From positions 17,552-81,551 of the forward strand of contig CACYTI010000008.1 in assembly GCA_902777275.1 (NCBI GenBank): 64,000 bases of DNA, in the 5' to 3' direction. The DNA is from an uncultured Ruminococcus sp. (lineage in GTDB: Bacteria; Bacillota; Clostridia; Oscillospirales; Acutalibacteraceae). Positions 25,134 to 34,579 of the stretch are shown piece by piece. How positions within the stretch are numbered: position 1 is the first letter of the stretch; the number at the start of each line of letters is the position of its first letter. A program made the translations under genes and the position numbers. The notes below the pieces were generated by a model. That model ran no database searches, had not been told where the DNA came from, and saw only the letters and a program-made list of their open reading frames with translations.

Positions 25134-27302
25134 TCAGGATTTGGCTTTGGTTGAGGTCGGGGTGCCGGTCACGGTGACCGACTTGGTCTTTGAGAGCGCA
25201 CCGCTTTCTACATTATTGAACGCGCAGACCCTGATGTCGTAGGTTTTGCCGGTCGCGACGTCCTTTATTGTGTAGCTGTTGCCGGCGGTGGTCTTTGTCG
25301 TCCACTCTTCGGCGGTGGACTCTTTGTAATAAACCGAGTACCCGGAAGCGCCTTTAACCGGTCTCCAGCTGACATACACTCCGTTTGATTTGCTCGACAA
25401 TCGAGCGGTAACGGCAGGCACGGCAAGGCTAACGACCTTCTTTTCTTCCGACCAAGCACCCGAAACAGTGCTGCCGTCTTTTACAAGCTGCGCACGTATC
25501 TTAAAGGTGTACGAGGTCCCTTCGGGGACTTTCGAAAGCTCAAATGCGGTTTTTGTCGCGTAAACAGTTGTAAATGACTTCTCGCCGCGCTTTTTATAAG
25601 CCACCTGAAACTTTTCCGCTCCGCTGATTTTACTCCATTTGGCTTTGATCGTGTTGCCGGCATAAGCAAGCGAAAAAATTTTAACGCGCCCGAGAAAAAC
25701 AAGACTCTTTGTTTTGGAAGAGTCGCTCTTGGCGTTTCCGGCTCCCACAGACTTCACCTTAACATGGTAAAGCTTATTTGACTTAACGTCTTCAATGATA
25801 TAGCTTGTATCTTTGCTCTCGACTGTCGTCCAGTTTTTGTCTGACGAAGCCTTATAGTGAACTATATAAGACGTTGCGTTGTCAACCTTTTTCCACGTAG
25901 CTTTAAGACCGCTTTTGGTGTTGGAAAGGCTGACATCCGGTGCGGCGGGCGGCGTTACGGTAACCTTGCAGGTCACGGTTTTGCCGTTGAGCGCTTTTGC
26001 CGTGATCGTCGCGGAGCCCACAGCTTTTGCGATGATCTTTCCGTTTGAGACTCCCGCGACGGAGAGCTCGTCGCTTGTCCATGTAACGGCTTTGCCTGTC
26101 GCGTTTGCGGGCAGCACCGCCGCCGCAACAGTCTGAGAACTGCCCGCGACCAGAGAAACCGAGGTTTTATCAAGAGTTAGCGCGGCAGGCTCGACAACGG
26201 CGCGGAAGGTGATTCCGTTGGAGGCGGCGAACTTGTCGGCATAGGAGCCTGTCTTTCCGTAGACAACCAAGGATAAGGGGTGCTTATAAAATACGTCATT
26301 GTCAACAAGCTTATTATCATCCGCTTTTGTGCTTACGATAGCTGCAACGCTCTCGGGAATGATAACGCTTTTTATGGATTCGCAGGAGTAGAAAGCGGAC
26401 AGCCCGATTGCTTTTGCTCCGTCGGCTATCGAAACGCTTTCGAGCTTTCCGCAATAAGCGAAAACGGACTTATCCATATCGCCGATACCGCTGCCAATAA
26501 CAACCGTTTTCAGGTTGTCGCAGCCGTTAAAAGCCGCGCTGTCAATGGTTGTTACACTGTCCGGAACAGTTACGGAAGAAAGAGCTTTGCAGCCCAAAAA
26601 CGCGGATGCGCCGATTTTTTTGACCGACGCGCCGAGCGTTAACGAGGTGATCCCCGAGCAACCGTCAAATGCCGCTTCTTCAATATTTTCTGTCGTGTCG
26701 GGAATAACGAGCATGGGCAGAGACGTGCATTGAAAAAACGCGTTTGCTCCGATAGTTTTCACAGTTGGCGGAATCGAAACGGAGCTGAGCGCTGTGCAAT
26801 CCTTAAACGTTTCGCTTTTTATTTGCCTTATCTTTGAGGAATTTACAACGGTTTTCAGCTTTGTGCAGCCGCAGAACGCCCCTTCGCCTAACTCCGTCAC
26901 ACTTTCGGGAATAACAGCCGATGAAAGCGATTCGCATTCGGAGAACGCGTTTGCACCTATTTTATTAAGGGTTGACGGAAGTGTGACGCTTTCAATCGAG
27001 TTGTTCTTTGAAAACGCGTCGTCTTCGATTGTTTTTACCGAATAATCACCTAACTCCGACGGAACGGAAACATTCTTTTCATTTCCCGTATATTTTATAA
27101 CATAGGCGGCGCTGTTGCTGATCCTGTACCTGTAGCCTTCGCTTTCAAGCTCTGCCGCGATCGCCGCTTCAGACTGAGTGGCTGCGCTGCTTTCGGGCTT
27201 TGGAGTCCGTAGCACAAGAAGAATAACAGTTATTGCACCCGCAATGACTATAGCTGACGAAAGCAGCAACAAGATTTTTTTAGGCTTGCTTAGTTTTTTC
27301 AT
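25134..27302 (-). CDS. Membrane-anchored BspA-type LRR protein with Ig-like and three FnIII domains
   Basis: 722 residues. ATG at 27302 follows AAGGGGAACCGGT; upstream in-frame codons to 27398 lack a ribosome binding site. The N-terminus is a signal anchor (KKILLLLSSAIVIAGAIT). Residues about 60-370 hold BspA/LRR_5 repeats (pattern AFxxCxxLxxVxIPxxV). A bacterial Ig-like (Big_2) domain (about 400-480, VTWTSDELSVAGVSNGKI) and three fibronectin III domains (about 485-710) follow. Such proteins act at the cell surface in adhesion or substrate binding; the ligand is unknown. The Ig/FnIII part is paralogous to the fragment at 56346-57398. Confidence 0.88.
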   Translation of the reverse strand: MKKLSKPKKILLLLSSAIVIAGAITVILLVLRTPKPESSAATQSEAAIAAELESEGYRYRISNSAAYVIKYTGNEKNVSVPSELGDYSVKTIEDDAFSKNNSIESVTLPSTLNKIGANAFSECESLSSAVIPESVTELGEGAFCGCTKLKTVVNSSKIRQIKSETFKDCTALSSVSIPPTVKTIGANAFFQCTSLPMLVIPDTTENIEEAAFDGCSGITSLTLGASVKKIGASAFLGCKALSSVTVPDSVTTIDSAAFNGCDNLKTVVIGSGIGDMDKSVFAYCGKLESVSIADGAKAIGLSAFYSCESIKSVIIPESVAAIVSTKADDNKLVDNDVFYKHPLSLVVYGKTGSYADKFAASNGITFRAVVEPAALTLDKTSVSLVAGSSQTVAAAVLPANATGKAVTWTSDELSVAGVSNGKIIAKAVGSATITAKALNGKTVTCKVTVTPPAAPDVSLSNTKSGLKATWKKVDNATSYIVHYKASSDKNWTTVESKDTSYIIEDVKSNKLYHVKVKSVGAGNAKSDSSKTKSLVFLGRVKIFSLAYAGNTIKAKWSKISGAEKFQVAYKKRGEKSFTTVYATKTAFELSKVPEGTSYTFKIRAQLVKDGSTVSGAWSEEKKVVSLAVPAVTARLSSKSNGVYVSWRPVKGASGYSVYYKESTAEEWTTKTTAGNSYTIKDVATGKTYDIRVCAFNNVESGALSKTKSVTVTGTPTSTKAKS

Positions 27303-27408
27303 ACCGGTTCCCCTTATAAGCTTATACAACAATAATACCACTTTTATCAACGACGCGCAAATAAAAAAACATAACCGAATTTTGGCAGATTTGCACATAA
27401 GGTCTATA

Positions 27409-27447
27409 TTAAAACGCCGCCCCGATAAAACCGGAACGGCGTTTTTT
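27409..27447 (-). terminator. Terminator after the RCC1/dockerin gene
   Basis: AAAACGCCG (27411-27419) and CGGCGTTTT (27437-27445) form a stem, T-rich on both sides; it lies just past the minus-strand stop at 27451. Confidence 0.65.
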
Positions 27448-27450
27448 GTA

Positions 27451-30400
27451 TTAATAAAATTTGATCTCTACCGCGTTATCCGTCAGCACGCCCGAAAAGC
27501 GGTCGTTGCGCAGATGTATCTCTCCCGGGGTCTCGTCCTTGGTTTTGTCAGCGCTGTTATTGACGTTGAAAAAACTGCCGAAGCCCACGCAGCCGTCGCA
27601 GAAAACCTTTGTGTTGCCGTAGGCGAAAAAGTTCGCGTTTTGAATGGTTGTCACAGCACAATACGACTCATAGCCGATACAGTCGATATTCCACGACTCG
27701 GTGCCCGTGCCCTGCTCGGCATAGTTTGAGCCGTAGCTCCGCGCGCAGACGTCGCCTACCCTGATTATAGAGCCTCCGTCGTGGATAGTGCTGCCTTGGT
27801 CGTTGCCGTCCTCGATGTTGCCGTTGCCGATGCCCCTGCAATTGATCTCGACCGCCTTCGGAATAATTCCGCTCCGCGTGTGATAATTGAAGCCGTCCTT
27901 TAACCCGAACGAAGCCTCGCAGTTTTGGAATACAGCAAGCGACACGCCCTTCATCATGCATACGTCGTTGTTTATTGTCATTGAATAGAAGAATTTGCTG
28001 TTTTTGCCGTATACATTGATTTCGCTGTAGTTGTTATTATTCGTCTCCGCAAGCAGTGGCGACGAACCTTCAAGACAGATAAGATTCTCAAGATAGAGAT
28101 TTCCCGCCGTGATTTTGATAAGCGGCGTTTTTTTGTTGCCGTTCAAAAGCAAAATGCCGTTTTCCTCGGTCGGCTCGATCCCGCCTATCGTGTGCACATA
28201 GGCGACTCCAGAAACAAATGCCCAGCTTCCTTCGTTTGCGGCGACGTCCTCCAACGTGTTAAGCTGTTGATATTTCGTGTAATAGCCGTCGGAGGTTCTG
28301 TTGTTCAGGTCGATGACATTTGAAAGACCTGCGCGCTCGGCGCTCCAAACAGGAGATTCTTCGCTTAGGCGCGCCATATCCGAATGAACGTCGGTGCTGA
28401 GAATGACCTCCCCCTCGGACAAGCCTATAATATTAATATTCCTTGTGATCGCGGTTCCGCAAAGCGTCTGAGCGGCGGTGTATATGCCCGGAAGCAGATA
28501 AATCGTGTCCGCGCCGTTTTCATACGCCGTTTTCATTGAGAAGAGCGGGGCATCCATTGTTCCCGGACTGTCGTCGGAACCGTCGGGCGACACGTACAAC
28601 GCGTTTGCGGAATTATTTTTGTAAGCCGAAACGTCAAAATCAACGCTGTAGCAAGAGCGGTTATCCGTCTTTATTTTTCCGTGCAGCGGAGAATCCTTCC
28701 AATTGAAATCCTCCGGCTCCTCCATTGTAAACAGCTCAACGTCGCTGAATTCACAGAGGATCCTTTTCAGCCCCGACGCGTCCTCAATGGAGATCCTTCC
28801 GTCGTCGTTGACGTCGGCAACCAGATTCTGCATTTCATTTAACGGCTCATATTCCGCGAGCGAGCGCTGGATAGCAGTGACGTCCTTGACGTTGATGGTA
28901 TCGTCAAAATTGGCGTCGCCGACCTGCTTATCTATTATCTCAAAGGTATAGGTCAGCGTGCCCGCGTAGTTTCCGATTCCCGTTACAGTGATCGTCGCCG
29001 TGCCGGCAGAGGTATTGTCAGAATACGCAACCGTGTAGTCAACGCCCTTTACAAGCTGTTTGTTTTTCACAGTTACAACAGGCTCGGGGCTGCGCTCGTC
29101 TCCGTTATAAAGAAGATATTTAACGGCGGAGCAGTCGCCGTACTCTCCTAAATCGCATTCGACGATATCAAACCAGTAGACGATCCTGCCCTCGTAACCG
29201 CCGAGTCCCTTTATCTCGATAATACCGATTCCCTTGTTGATGTTGTTATAGTAATTCAGCGTGTAGTCGGTATCCTTTTCAAGAATATTGTCGTTGACCG
29301 TCAGAGTCAGATCGGGCGTGATCGGCTCGCCGCTGTACTGCGGAACCGTGCCGAGCTCAACAACGGAGTTTTTGCTTATGTCGCAGTAAAGGATATCGAA
29401 GGTGATGACCTTTCTGCCCGTGTAGTTGCCCTTGCCCGTGATTTCCGCCGCCGCTATGCCCGGGTTTTTGTTGTTTTGGAATGTTATGTCGTAGTCGGCA
29501 CCCTCGACAAGCGTGCGATAATCGTCGCTGACGGTTATTTCGGGCTTGATTTCAATGCCGCAGTACAAAAACTTGTCCTCGCTATCAACGTTCACGCTGC
29601 TTAGATTGCGCGAGGCTATGACATATTTTTCGACTCGCTTTCCCGTGAACACTCCCCTGCCGCTGATTTCAACCATGTATTCGCCCGCTTCGGAAGCGCA
29701 ATAAACGCCGCAAACGGTGTAGTCAACGCCCTCGCACAGCTCATAGCCGCCGTTTTTCAGCACAGGCTGGTAATACTGACGGCTGCCGTTATAGATGTGA
29801 CTGACCGACTCAACGGTAATATTCTCGATTTCAACATTCTCCAGCGCGGTCAAAAACTCTGCGGGAATTTCACAAGGTTCCGTGCCCGTGTAGGTGATCG
29901 TGACGGAGCCGTTTGCGTCGGCTGTTACCTGACGCAGATACAGAAGATTGCCGCTGTCAAGCCCGTTCTCTCTGACCTTAAGCGAGTAGAAGTTATATAT
30001 TTCATTCGGCTTGTAGCCGTTGAAGGTAACGGTCATAGCCTCGTTTCCGACAGCTTTTAAGCCGACCGAACCGTTGAGCGCGGGAGTGTGATCCCAAATT
30101 TCAACCTCGGTCAAAGCAAAGCGATTTTCCGTTGAGCCGTCTCCGAGCTGACCTGACTCATTGCACCCGCAGGCAAGCGCGGTTCCGTCGTTTGTAAGGG
30201 CTATGGTGAAACCGCTGCCCGCTGAAGCCTGAGCGATGTTTTCCGCAATGCGGACAGGCAGGCTTGAATTTTCCGTGTTGTCAGTGCCGAGCGCTCCGCA
30301 GGAGCCGCTGCCCCACACGTACAGCGCGCTGCTGCCGGAGACCGCCGCGGTGTGAGCGCTGCCGCAAGATACCGAATGGATATCGGAAGCGACTCTCACG

Positions 30401-30822
30401 GGCACAATTCTGTCTTTTTCGGAGCCGTCGCCTAACTGTCCGTGATCGTTATGCCCCCACGCGTAGAGCGTGCCGTCGGTTGTGACCGCCGCGCTGAATT
30501 CATCTCCAAGACTAACAGCTACGATATTGCTCATAATTTTTATCGGGGAGGCGGAATCCTCATTCTCTCCGCTGCCGAGCTGTCCGCAGCCGTTGCCGCC
30601 CCACATAAGCAAGCTGCCGTCCGTCGTTACAGCCGCGCTGTGGTTTTTCCCCAAAGCGACGGACTTTACGTTGTCCATTACCTTTACCGGGCTGCACTCG
30701 TCCTCTGTCGCGCCGTTTCCAAACTGCCCGCTCTCATTCGAGCCCCACATATAAAGGCTGCCGTCCGTCGTTACAGCCGCGCTGTGATCTTCTCCGAGAG
30801 CGACAAATTTAACGTTGTCCAT
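27451..30822 (-). pseudogene. C-terminal part of a frameshifted RCC1-propeller/dockerin surface protein
   Basis: About 1120 residues readable. Five RCC1 blades come first (pattern SAAVTTDGSLYMWGxNxxGQxGxG), then four Ig-like repeats with YxGxxxxP..V and GxGNYxG patterns (about 290-640). A type I dockerin follows (about 640-710, VGDANFDDTINVKDVTAI and DVNDDGRISIEDA), then a C-terminal right-handed beta-helix-like domain starting LYVSPDGSDDSPGTMDAPL. The frame joins the upstream segment if one A is removed from the eight-A run at 30825-30832. The internal ATG at 30822 has no ribosome binding site. With the two blades upstream the propeller count reaches seven, a complete RCC1 domain. Confidence 0.8.
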
Positions 30823-31104
30823 TATTTTTTTTCGGGAGGTAAACGTTTCCGCCCGCTTTGCCATTGCCTATCTGTCCGCGCTCATTTGAGCCCCACACAT
30901 ACAAGCTGCCGTCAAAGGTGACTGCCGCGCTGTGTGCGCCGCCGAGACTGACCTGCTTGACCGAATGCTCGGGCAGCCACCCCGCTACGGAGTTGACCTT
31001 GCGCGCGGCGGAGTGATCCGTGTCTGAGCCGTCGCCGAGCTGACCGTGGTCGTTGAGTCCCCACATATACAGCGTGCCGTCCTTAGTAAGCGCCGCGCTG
31101 TGTG
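30809..31104 (-). pseudogene. Middle segment (two RCC1 blades) of the frameshifted surface protein
   Basis: This frame encodes GGTHSAALTKDGTLYMWG and GGAHSAAVTFDGSLYVWG, two RCC1 blades, without its own start codon or ribosome binding site. It is entered by a frame change near 31100-31110 from the N-terminal segment. It exits at the poly-A tract near 30830 (KAGGNVYLPKK), where restoring frame gives PKKIMDNVKFV. Confidence 0.75.
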
Positions 31105-33150
31105 TTCCACCGCGATAACGTCGCTGCCGACAGGCGTTTCTCCTGCGCCGGAACTGCCGCCTCCGTCAGGCAGAGTCAGGAAAAAGCCTATAGCCTTGCC
31201 GTTGATTTCACAAGTCTTTTCGACGCTTTTGCCGTCCTTGACTGCTGTAATTTTATAGCTGCCGTTTGGCAGATAAAATGTTATATTTCCTCTGTCGTCC
31301 GTCACGCCCTTGCCGATGACCTCCGCGCCGCTTACTGGCCGATTATTTTCATCGGAGACGGTGACGTCAACGCGGTACTTAATATACGGGCAGGTCGTCC
31401 AACCGAAGCTGCCGTGCGTTTCGGAACAGTAAAAATCTCTCAGCCTTGTTTTGCTCTCGGGCAATTCGTCGGTAAATTCCAAAGAATCATTCGGAAAACG
31501 CACGCTTACGCTGTTTTTGCGCCTGAAATACTGCCTGCCCGCAACGCAGGCGGAGCAGTCGTGTATGCTCTCCGCGCTGTCTGCTGTGCCGGGATAACGC
31601 AAAACCGCGTCATACTCCATGCCATACTCTCCCGACATTTGCGCGGATACTTCTTCGTCCGGCTCGGGAGCCGATGGCATGAAACGAACCGAAACATCTG
31701 AACCGTACTTTAATCCGACAAAAAGCTTGATTTCCTTGTGAAGCTCGGAGGTGAATTCCGGTCTTCGGGAGATATCCTCCGCTCCCTGATTTGACGCGCG
31801 CAAGCCAAATGAACCTGTCAGCGTTCCCGAAGTGTGAACACTGCCGTTTGATTCTAAAACCAAAGCGGGAGCGAGTGAAACCTCAACGCCGACCGATGAA
31901 TAATTTACAGGAAAAAAACCGAATTCGCCAAGCGAAAACTCCTCGCGCCCGTTAAAATCAAGAGCCAAATCGGTCTCCGCACTGTAGTTAAGCGAAAGCT
32001 CAACATACTTTTTTGTCGGAGTCAGGAATACCTTAATCGAAGCTGCGGCTGAAAGAGTGACCGAGCCGGAAGCAGCAGCGCCGGACTCTCCGTCCGAGCG
32101 TTCAAAAGTAAAGGCTTTTGTCGCGCTTTTGATTTCCGATTCGTTTTTCGGGTCGGTTTCATCTGAATTTTCCGTGCTCTCTTCTGTTGGAGTGGTTTCT
32201 TCGGGATATTCCGTGCTCCCCTCTGTCGGGTCGGTTTCCGGCTCCTCGCCGCCGATAAGATGAACGTCGCTGTCCATCGAATCCGATTTAAACTTAGCTG
32301 TTGAAAGATCGGATGACCCTTCGATTTTCACATAATCAAACACCTCGCCGAGTGAAACGTCGCCGCCCGTAACGGTCACGGTCGTACCGTTAACAGCTAC
32401 AGCGGAGATTTTAACAATTATTAAACCACGCTCTCCGTTTTCACAAACAATAATATTGCCCTCTGTCAAACCGAACACCGATTCATCGGCGTTTTGAATT
32501 ACATATGTCTTGTTTTGTTCATCAACGGACGCGACTGTATTCACGCTGTCCGAGCTTTTGATCAAGACTACGCTGTCTTTATACACCGCAAAATTGTCGT
32601 CCGCGTTATCGTCGAAGATAAGCACCCTGTCCGGCGCGAAATCTGCGGTCGCTTTTCCGAAAAACTCCTGCATCTCCCTTGTGTGATTCGGGCACTCATA
32701 AGAGCGGCAAAGAGGCTTTAGCGTTCTCGCGTCAATCATAAATGCCCTCAAATAGAAATAACGCGGCATTTCTTCGATTTCAATTGTGATTTCGGCGGTT
32801 TTATCATCGACCGTCACAGTCTTTCTTCCGGAGCCGAGCATTGTGCCGCCGTCCTCCGTGTAAACCCCGATAACAAGCTCTGCGCTGCGCGTCGTTTCAA
32901 ATTCCGCAGTCGCGACATTTCCCCTGACCTCAACAGAAAAAACCTTTACTCCGTTATTTTCTCCCGTTTCTTCTCCAAGCTCGTCCGCGATCATCTCACC
33001 CAAAGAGTCAGCGGTTGAAATGTCAATACCGCTCTGTACCGAAGCTACTTCGTCGCTTTCGTATTCACCTTGAGCCGCCGCAGGAAACGACGTAAACAGC
33101 AAGCACAGGACAAGCACCATAGTCATAAATTTTAAAAGCTCTCTTTTCAT
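30985..33150 (-). pseudogene. N-terminal part of the frameshifted secreted RCC1/dockerin protein
   Basis: ATG at 33150 opens a signal peptide (MKRELLKFMTMVLVLCLLF, cut after AAAQG). About 670 meaningful residues follow: beta-rich regions, a Thr/Glu/Pro-rich linker (about 300-345, TEGSTEYPEETTPTEESTE) and a carboxypeptidase-regulatory/CnaB-like domain (about 620-690, DENNRPVSGAEVIGKGVTD). After VGSDVIA (about 31110) the reading frame no longer makes sense, ending RTARCICGDSTTT..., while the next frame carries the RCC1 repeats. A small deletion of 8 or 11 bases at this point would explain the shift. If translated alone it would be a truncated secreted protein. Confidence 0.8.
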
Positions 33151-33331
33151 ATGACGATCCCCATTCGGAAAAATACTTCTTGAACTTTAATGATAACACA
33201 ATTTTACCTTTCATGCAATCCAAATTACACCCCGTCATTTTGTACGATTTGCACATACAAGCTGCCGCGCAAAAATCAAATGAATAATCTTGCGTCCGTT
33301 CTCATATATTTTGATATACGGAGGGATTATT

Positions 33332-34099
33332 ATGAGATTACTGATATTGACCAAACGCTCCCTGCTCGTCCTCGCTTTCTGTCTGCTCGCGGGAGCCGCC
33401 GCCGTGGGGGTGTCGGTCAGCTCCGCGACAAAAGCGGTACAAACCGCCGCAGCGCCAAAGGAAAACCCGATTTACCGCGTTGAGAGCGACAAAAAGCAGG
33501 TCGCTATCTCATTTGACGCGGCATGGGGCGACGAGCAGACAAACCAGCTTTTAAATATTCTTAGCCAATACAAGGTCAAGGCGACATTCTTTTTAGTCGG
33601 CGACTGGGTCAGCAAATACCCCGACGATGTAAAGGCAATAGCCGCTCAGGGTCACGATATCGGCAATCACAGCGACACCCATCCCCACCTGCCGACGCTT
33701 TCTCAGGATGAAGCCGGCGCGGAAATCACAGCCTGCAACGACAAAATCAAAGCGCTCACGGGAAAGACCCCGACCCTGTTCCGCCCTCCCTACGGCGACT
33801 ACAACAACATGGTCGTGAGCACCGTAAAAGGGCTGGGAATGTATTGCGTTCAATGGGACGTGGACTCGCTCGACTGGAAAGACCCCACGCCTGAGCAGAT
33901 GGCAAAAACCGTGCTCGACAAGGTTCAGGACGGCTCGATAGTTTTAATGCACAACGGCGCAAAAAACACCCCCGCCGCGCTGCCGTCGATAATCGAGGGC
34001 ATTCAGGCTAAGGGGTTTGAGATAGTGCTGATAAAAGATTTGATTCCCGAGGGGGAGTATTACACCGATGTGCAGGGAGAGTTTCATTTGGCAAATTAA
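33332..34099 (+). CDS. Polysaccharide deacetylase, PdaB-like sporulation family
   Basis: 255 residues. NodB-fold enzyme removing N-acetyl groups from peptidoglycan-type glycans at the membrane or spore envelope. ATG at 33332 follows GGAGGGATTATT. N-terminal membrane anchor (about 7-27, RSLLVLAFCLLAGAAAVGV). NodB motifs: ISFDAAWGDEQ (motif 1, metal-binding Asp), HSDTHPHL (motif 2), RPPYGDYN (motif 3), WDVDSLDW (motif 4) and VLMHNG (motif 5). The motif 1 form FDxxWGD is typical of PdaB. Upstream, TGAATA and CATATATT spaced 16 bp (33281-33310) faintly resemble a sporulation-sigma promoter; weak. The role in sporulation is inference. Confidence 0.88.
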   Translation: MRLLILTKRSLLVLAFCLLAGAAAVGVSVSSATKAVQTAAAPKENPIYRVESDKKQVAISFDAAWGDEQTNQLLNILSQYKVKATFFLVGDWVSKYPDDVKAIAAQGHDIGNHSDTHPHLPTLSQDEAGAEITACNDKIKALTGKTPTLFRPPYGDYNNMVVSTVKGLGMYCVQWDVDSLDWKDPTPEQMAKTVLDKVQDGSIVLMHNGAKNTPAALPSIIEGIQAKGFEIVLIKDLIPEGEYYTDVQGEFHLAN

Positions 34100-34127
34100 A
34101 AATCGTTATATTTTTGTATTTGTTGTA

Positions 34128-34156
34128 TTGACTATTAACGAAATATATTATATAAT
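34128..34156 (+). promoter_or_regulatory. Antisense RNA promoter, type I toxin-antitoxin locus A
   Basis: TTGACT (34128-34133), exact 17-bp spacer, TATAAT (34151-34156). It drives the plus-strand RNA that runs into the toxin gene from the other side. Confidence 0.8.
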
Positions 34157-34162
34157 GAGAGT

Positions 34163-34250
34163 GTAGAGAAACGGCATGGGCTGTTTCGCATATGCAAATG
34201 GTTAAACAAATTTTAACCGCCTTGTTTCTGCCAAAACAGGGCGGTTACTT
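34163..34250 (+). ncRNA. Putative antitoxin RNA, locus A
   Basis: Predicted transcript from the promoter at 34128-34156 to the terminator at 34214-34250. Its 5' end carries GAGAAACGGCATGGGCTGTT, a small GAAAC/GTTTC stem-loop. The 5' end of the toxin mRNA carries nearly the same element. It overlaps the 3' end of the toxin mRNA only across the shared terminator. The layout is that of antisense regulators of par/fst-like loci; ends are estimates. Confidence 0.6.
34214..34250. terminator. Bidirectional terminator shared by both RNAs of locus A
   Basis: AACCGCCTTGTTT / AAAACAGGGCGGTT (34215-34247). The toxin stop codon TAA lies inside it (minus strand). Confidence 0.75.
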
Positions 34251-34313
34251 CTTTATAGAAATCACAATCAAAAATGTGAAAACAAAAATCACAATAATTG
34301 CTATGTATTCCAT
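34245..34313 (-). CDS. Small hydrophobic peptide, putative type I toxin A (22 residues)
   Basis: ATG at 34313 (plus-strand coordinates), stop TAA at 34245-34247. The peptide starts MEYIAIIVIF and ends IVISIKK: one hydrophobic helix with a basic tail, as in membrane-acting type I toxins. A GGGGTG Shine-Dalgarno-like element sits ten bases upstream. Its promoter is TTGCAT (34399-34404), 17 bp, TATAAT (34376-34381) on the minus strand, giving a leader of about 55 nt beginning with GAGAAACGGTGGCGGCTGTT. A paralogue at 39553-39618 starts MEYI and ends LIIKK. It is much shorter than Fst or TxpA; I do not recognise a named family. Toxicity is inferred from layout and peptide character. Confidence 0.7.
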   Translation of the reverse strand: MEYIAIIVIFVFTFLIVISIKK

Positions 34314-34375
34314 AATTTTTTAACACCCCATCTCATAAAGGGTGCTGAAACAGCCGCCACCGTTTCTCCGAGAGA

Positions 34376-34404
34376 ATTATATCATACTTTGTCAGAGAAT
34401 GCAA
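34376..34404 (-). promoter_or_regulatory. Toxin A promoter
   Basis: Minus strand TTGCAT, 17-bp spacer, TATAAT. Confidence 0.75.
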
Positions 34405-34532
34405 TATTCTTTTATAGAAATTTGTCAAGGACGTTGCTTCCCGGATCGGAGTATTGCACAAACATGCAGGGAAAGATGATACAACAGAAAAATTTTGGAA
34501 TAACAGCGATGAATTCAAAAAAATAAGTTCGC

Positions 34533-34566
34533 CAAAAAGGCTGTCCCAAACCGGGGCAGCCTTTTA
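34533..34566 (-). terminator. Terminator of the ctsR-mcsA-mcsB-clpC operon
   Basis: AAAAGGCTGTCCC (34535-34547) pairs with GGGGCAGCCTTTT (34553-34565); minus strand continues with TTTTTGG. It lies 14 bp beyond the clpC stop. Confidence 0.85.
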
Positions 34567-34579
34567 CGATTGGTTTTGA

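Noticed and set aside
30809-31104. Programmed frameshifting in the RCC1 protein
   Set aside because: The poly-A tract alone could slip, but the first break near 31105 has no slippery sequence and seems to need a deletion of several bases, so decay or error is simpler.
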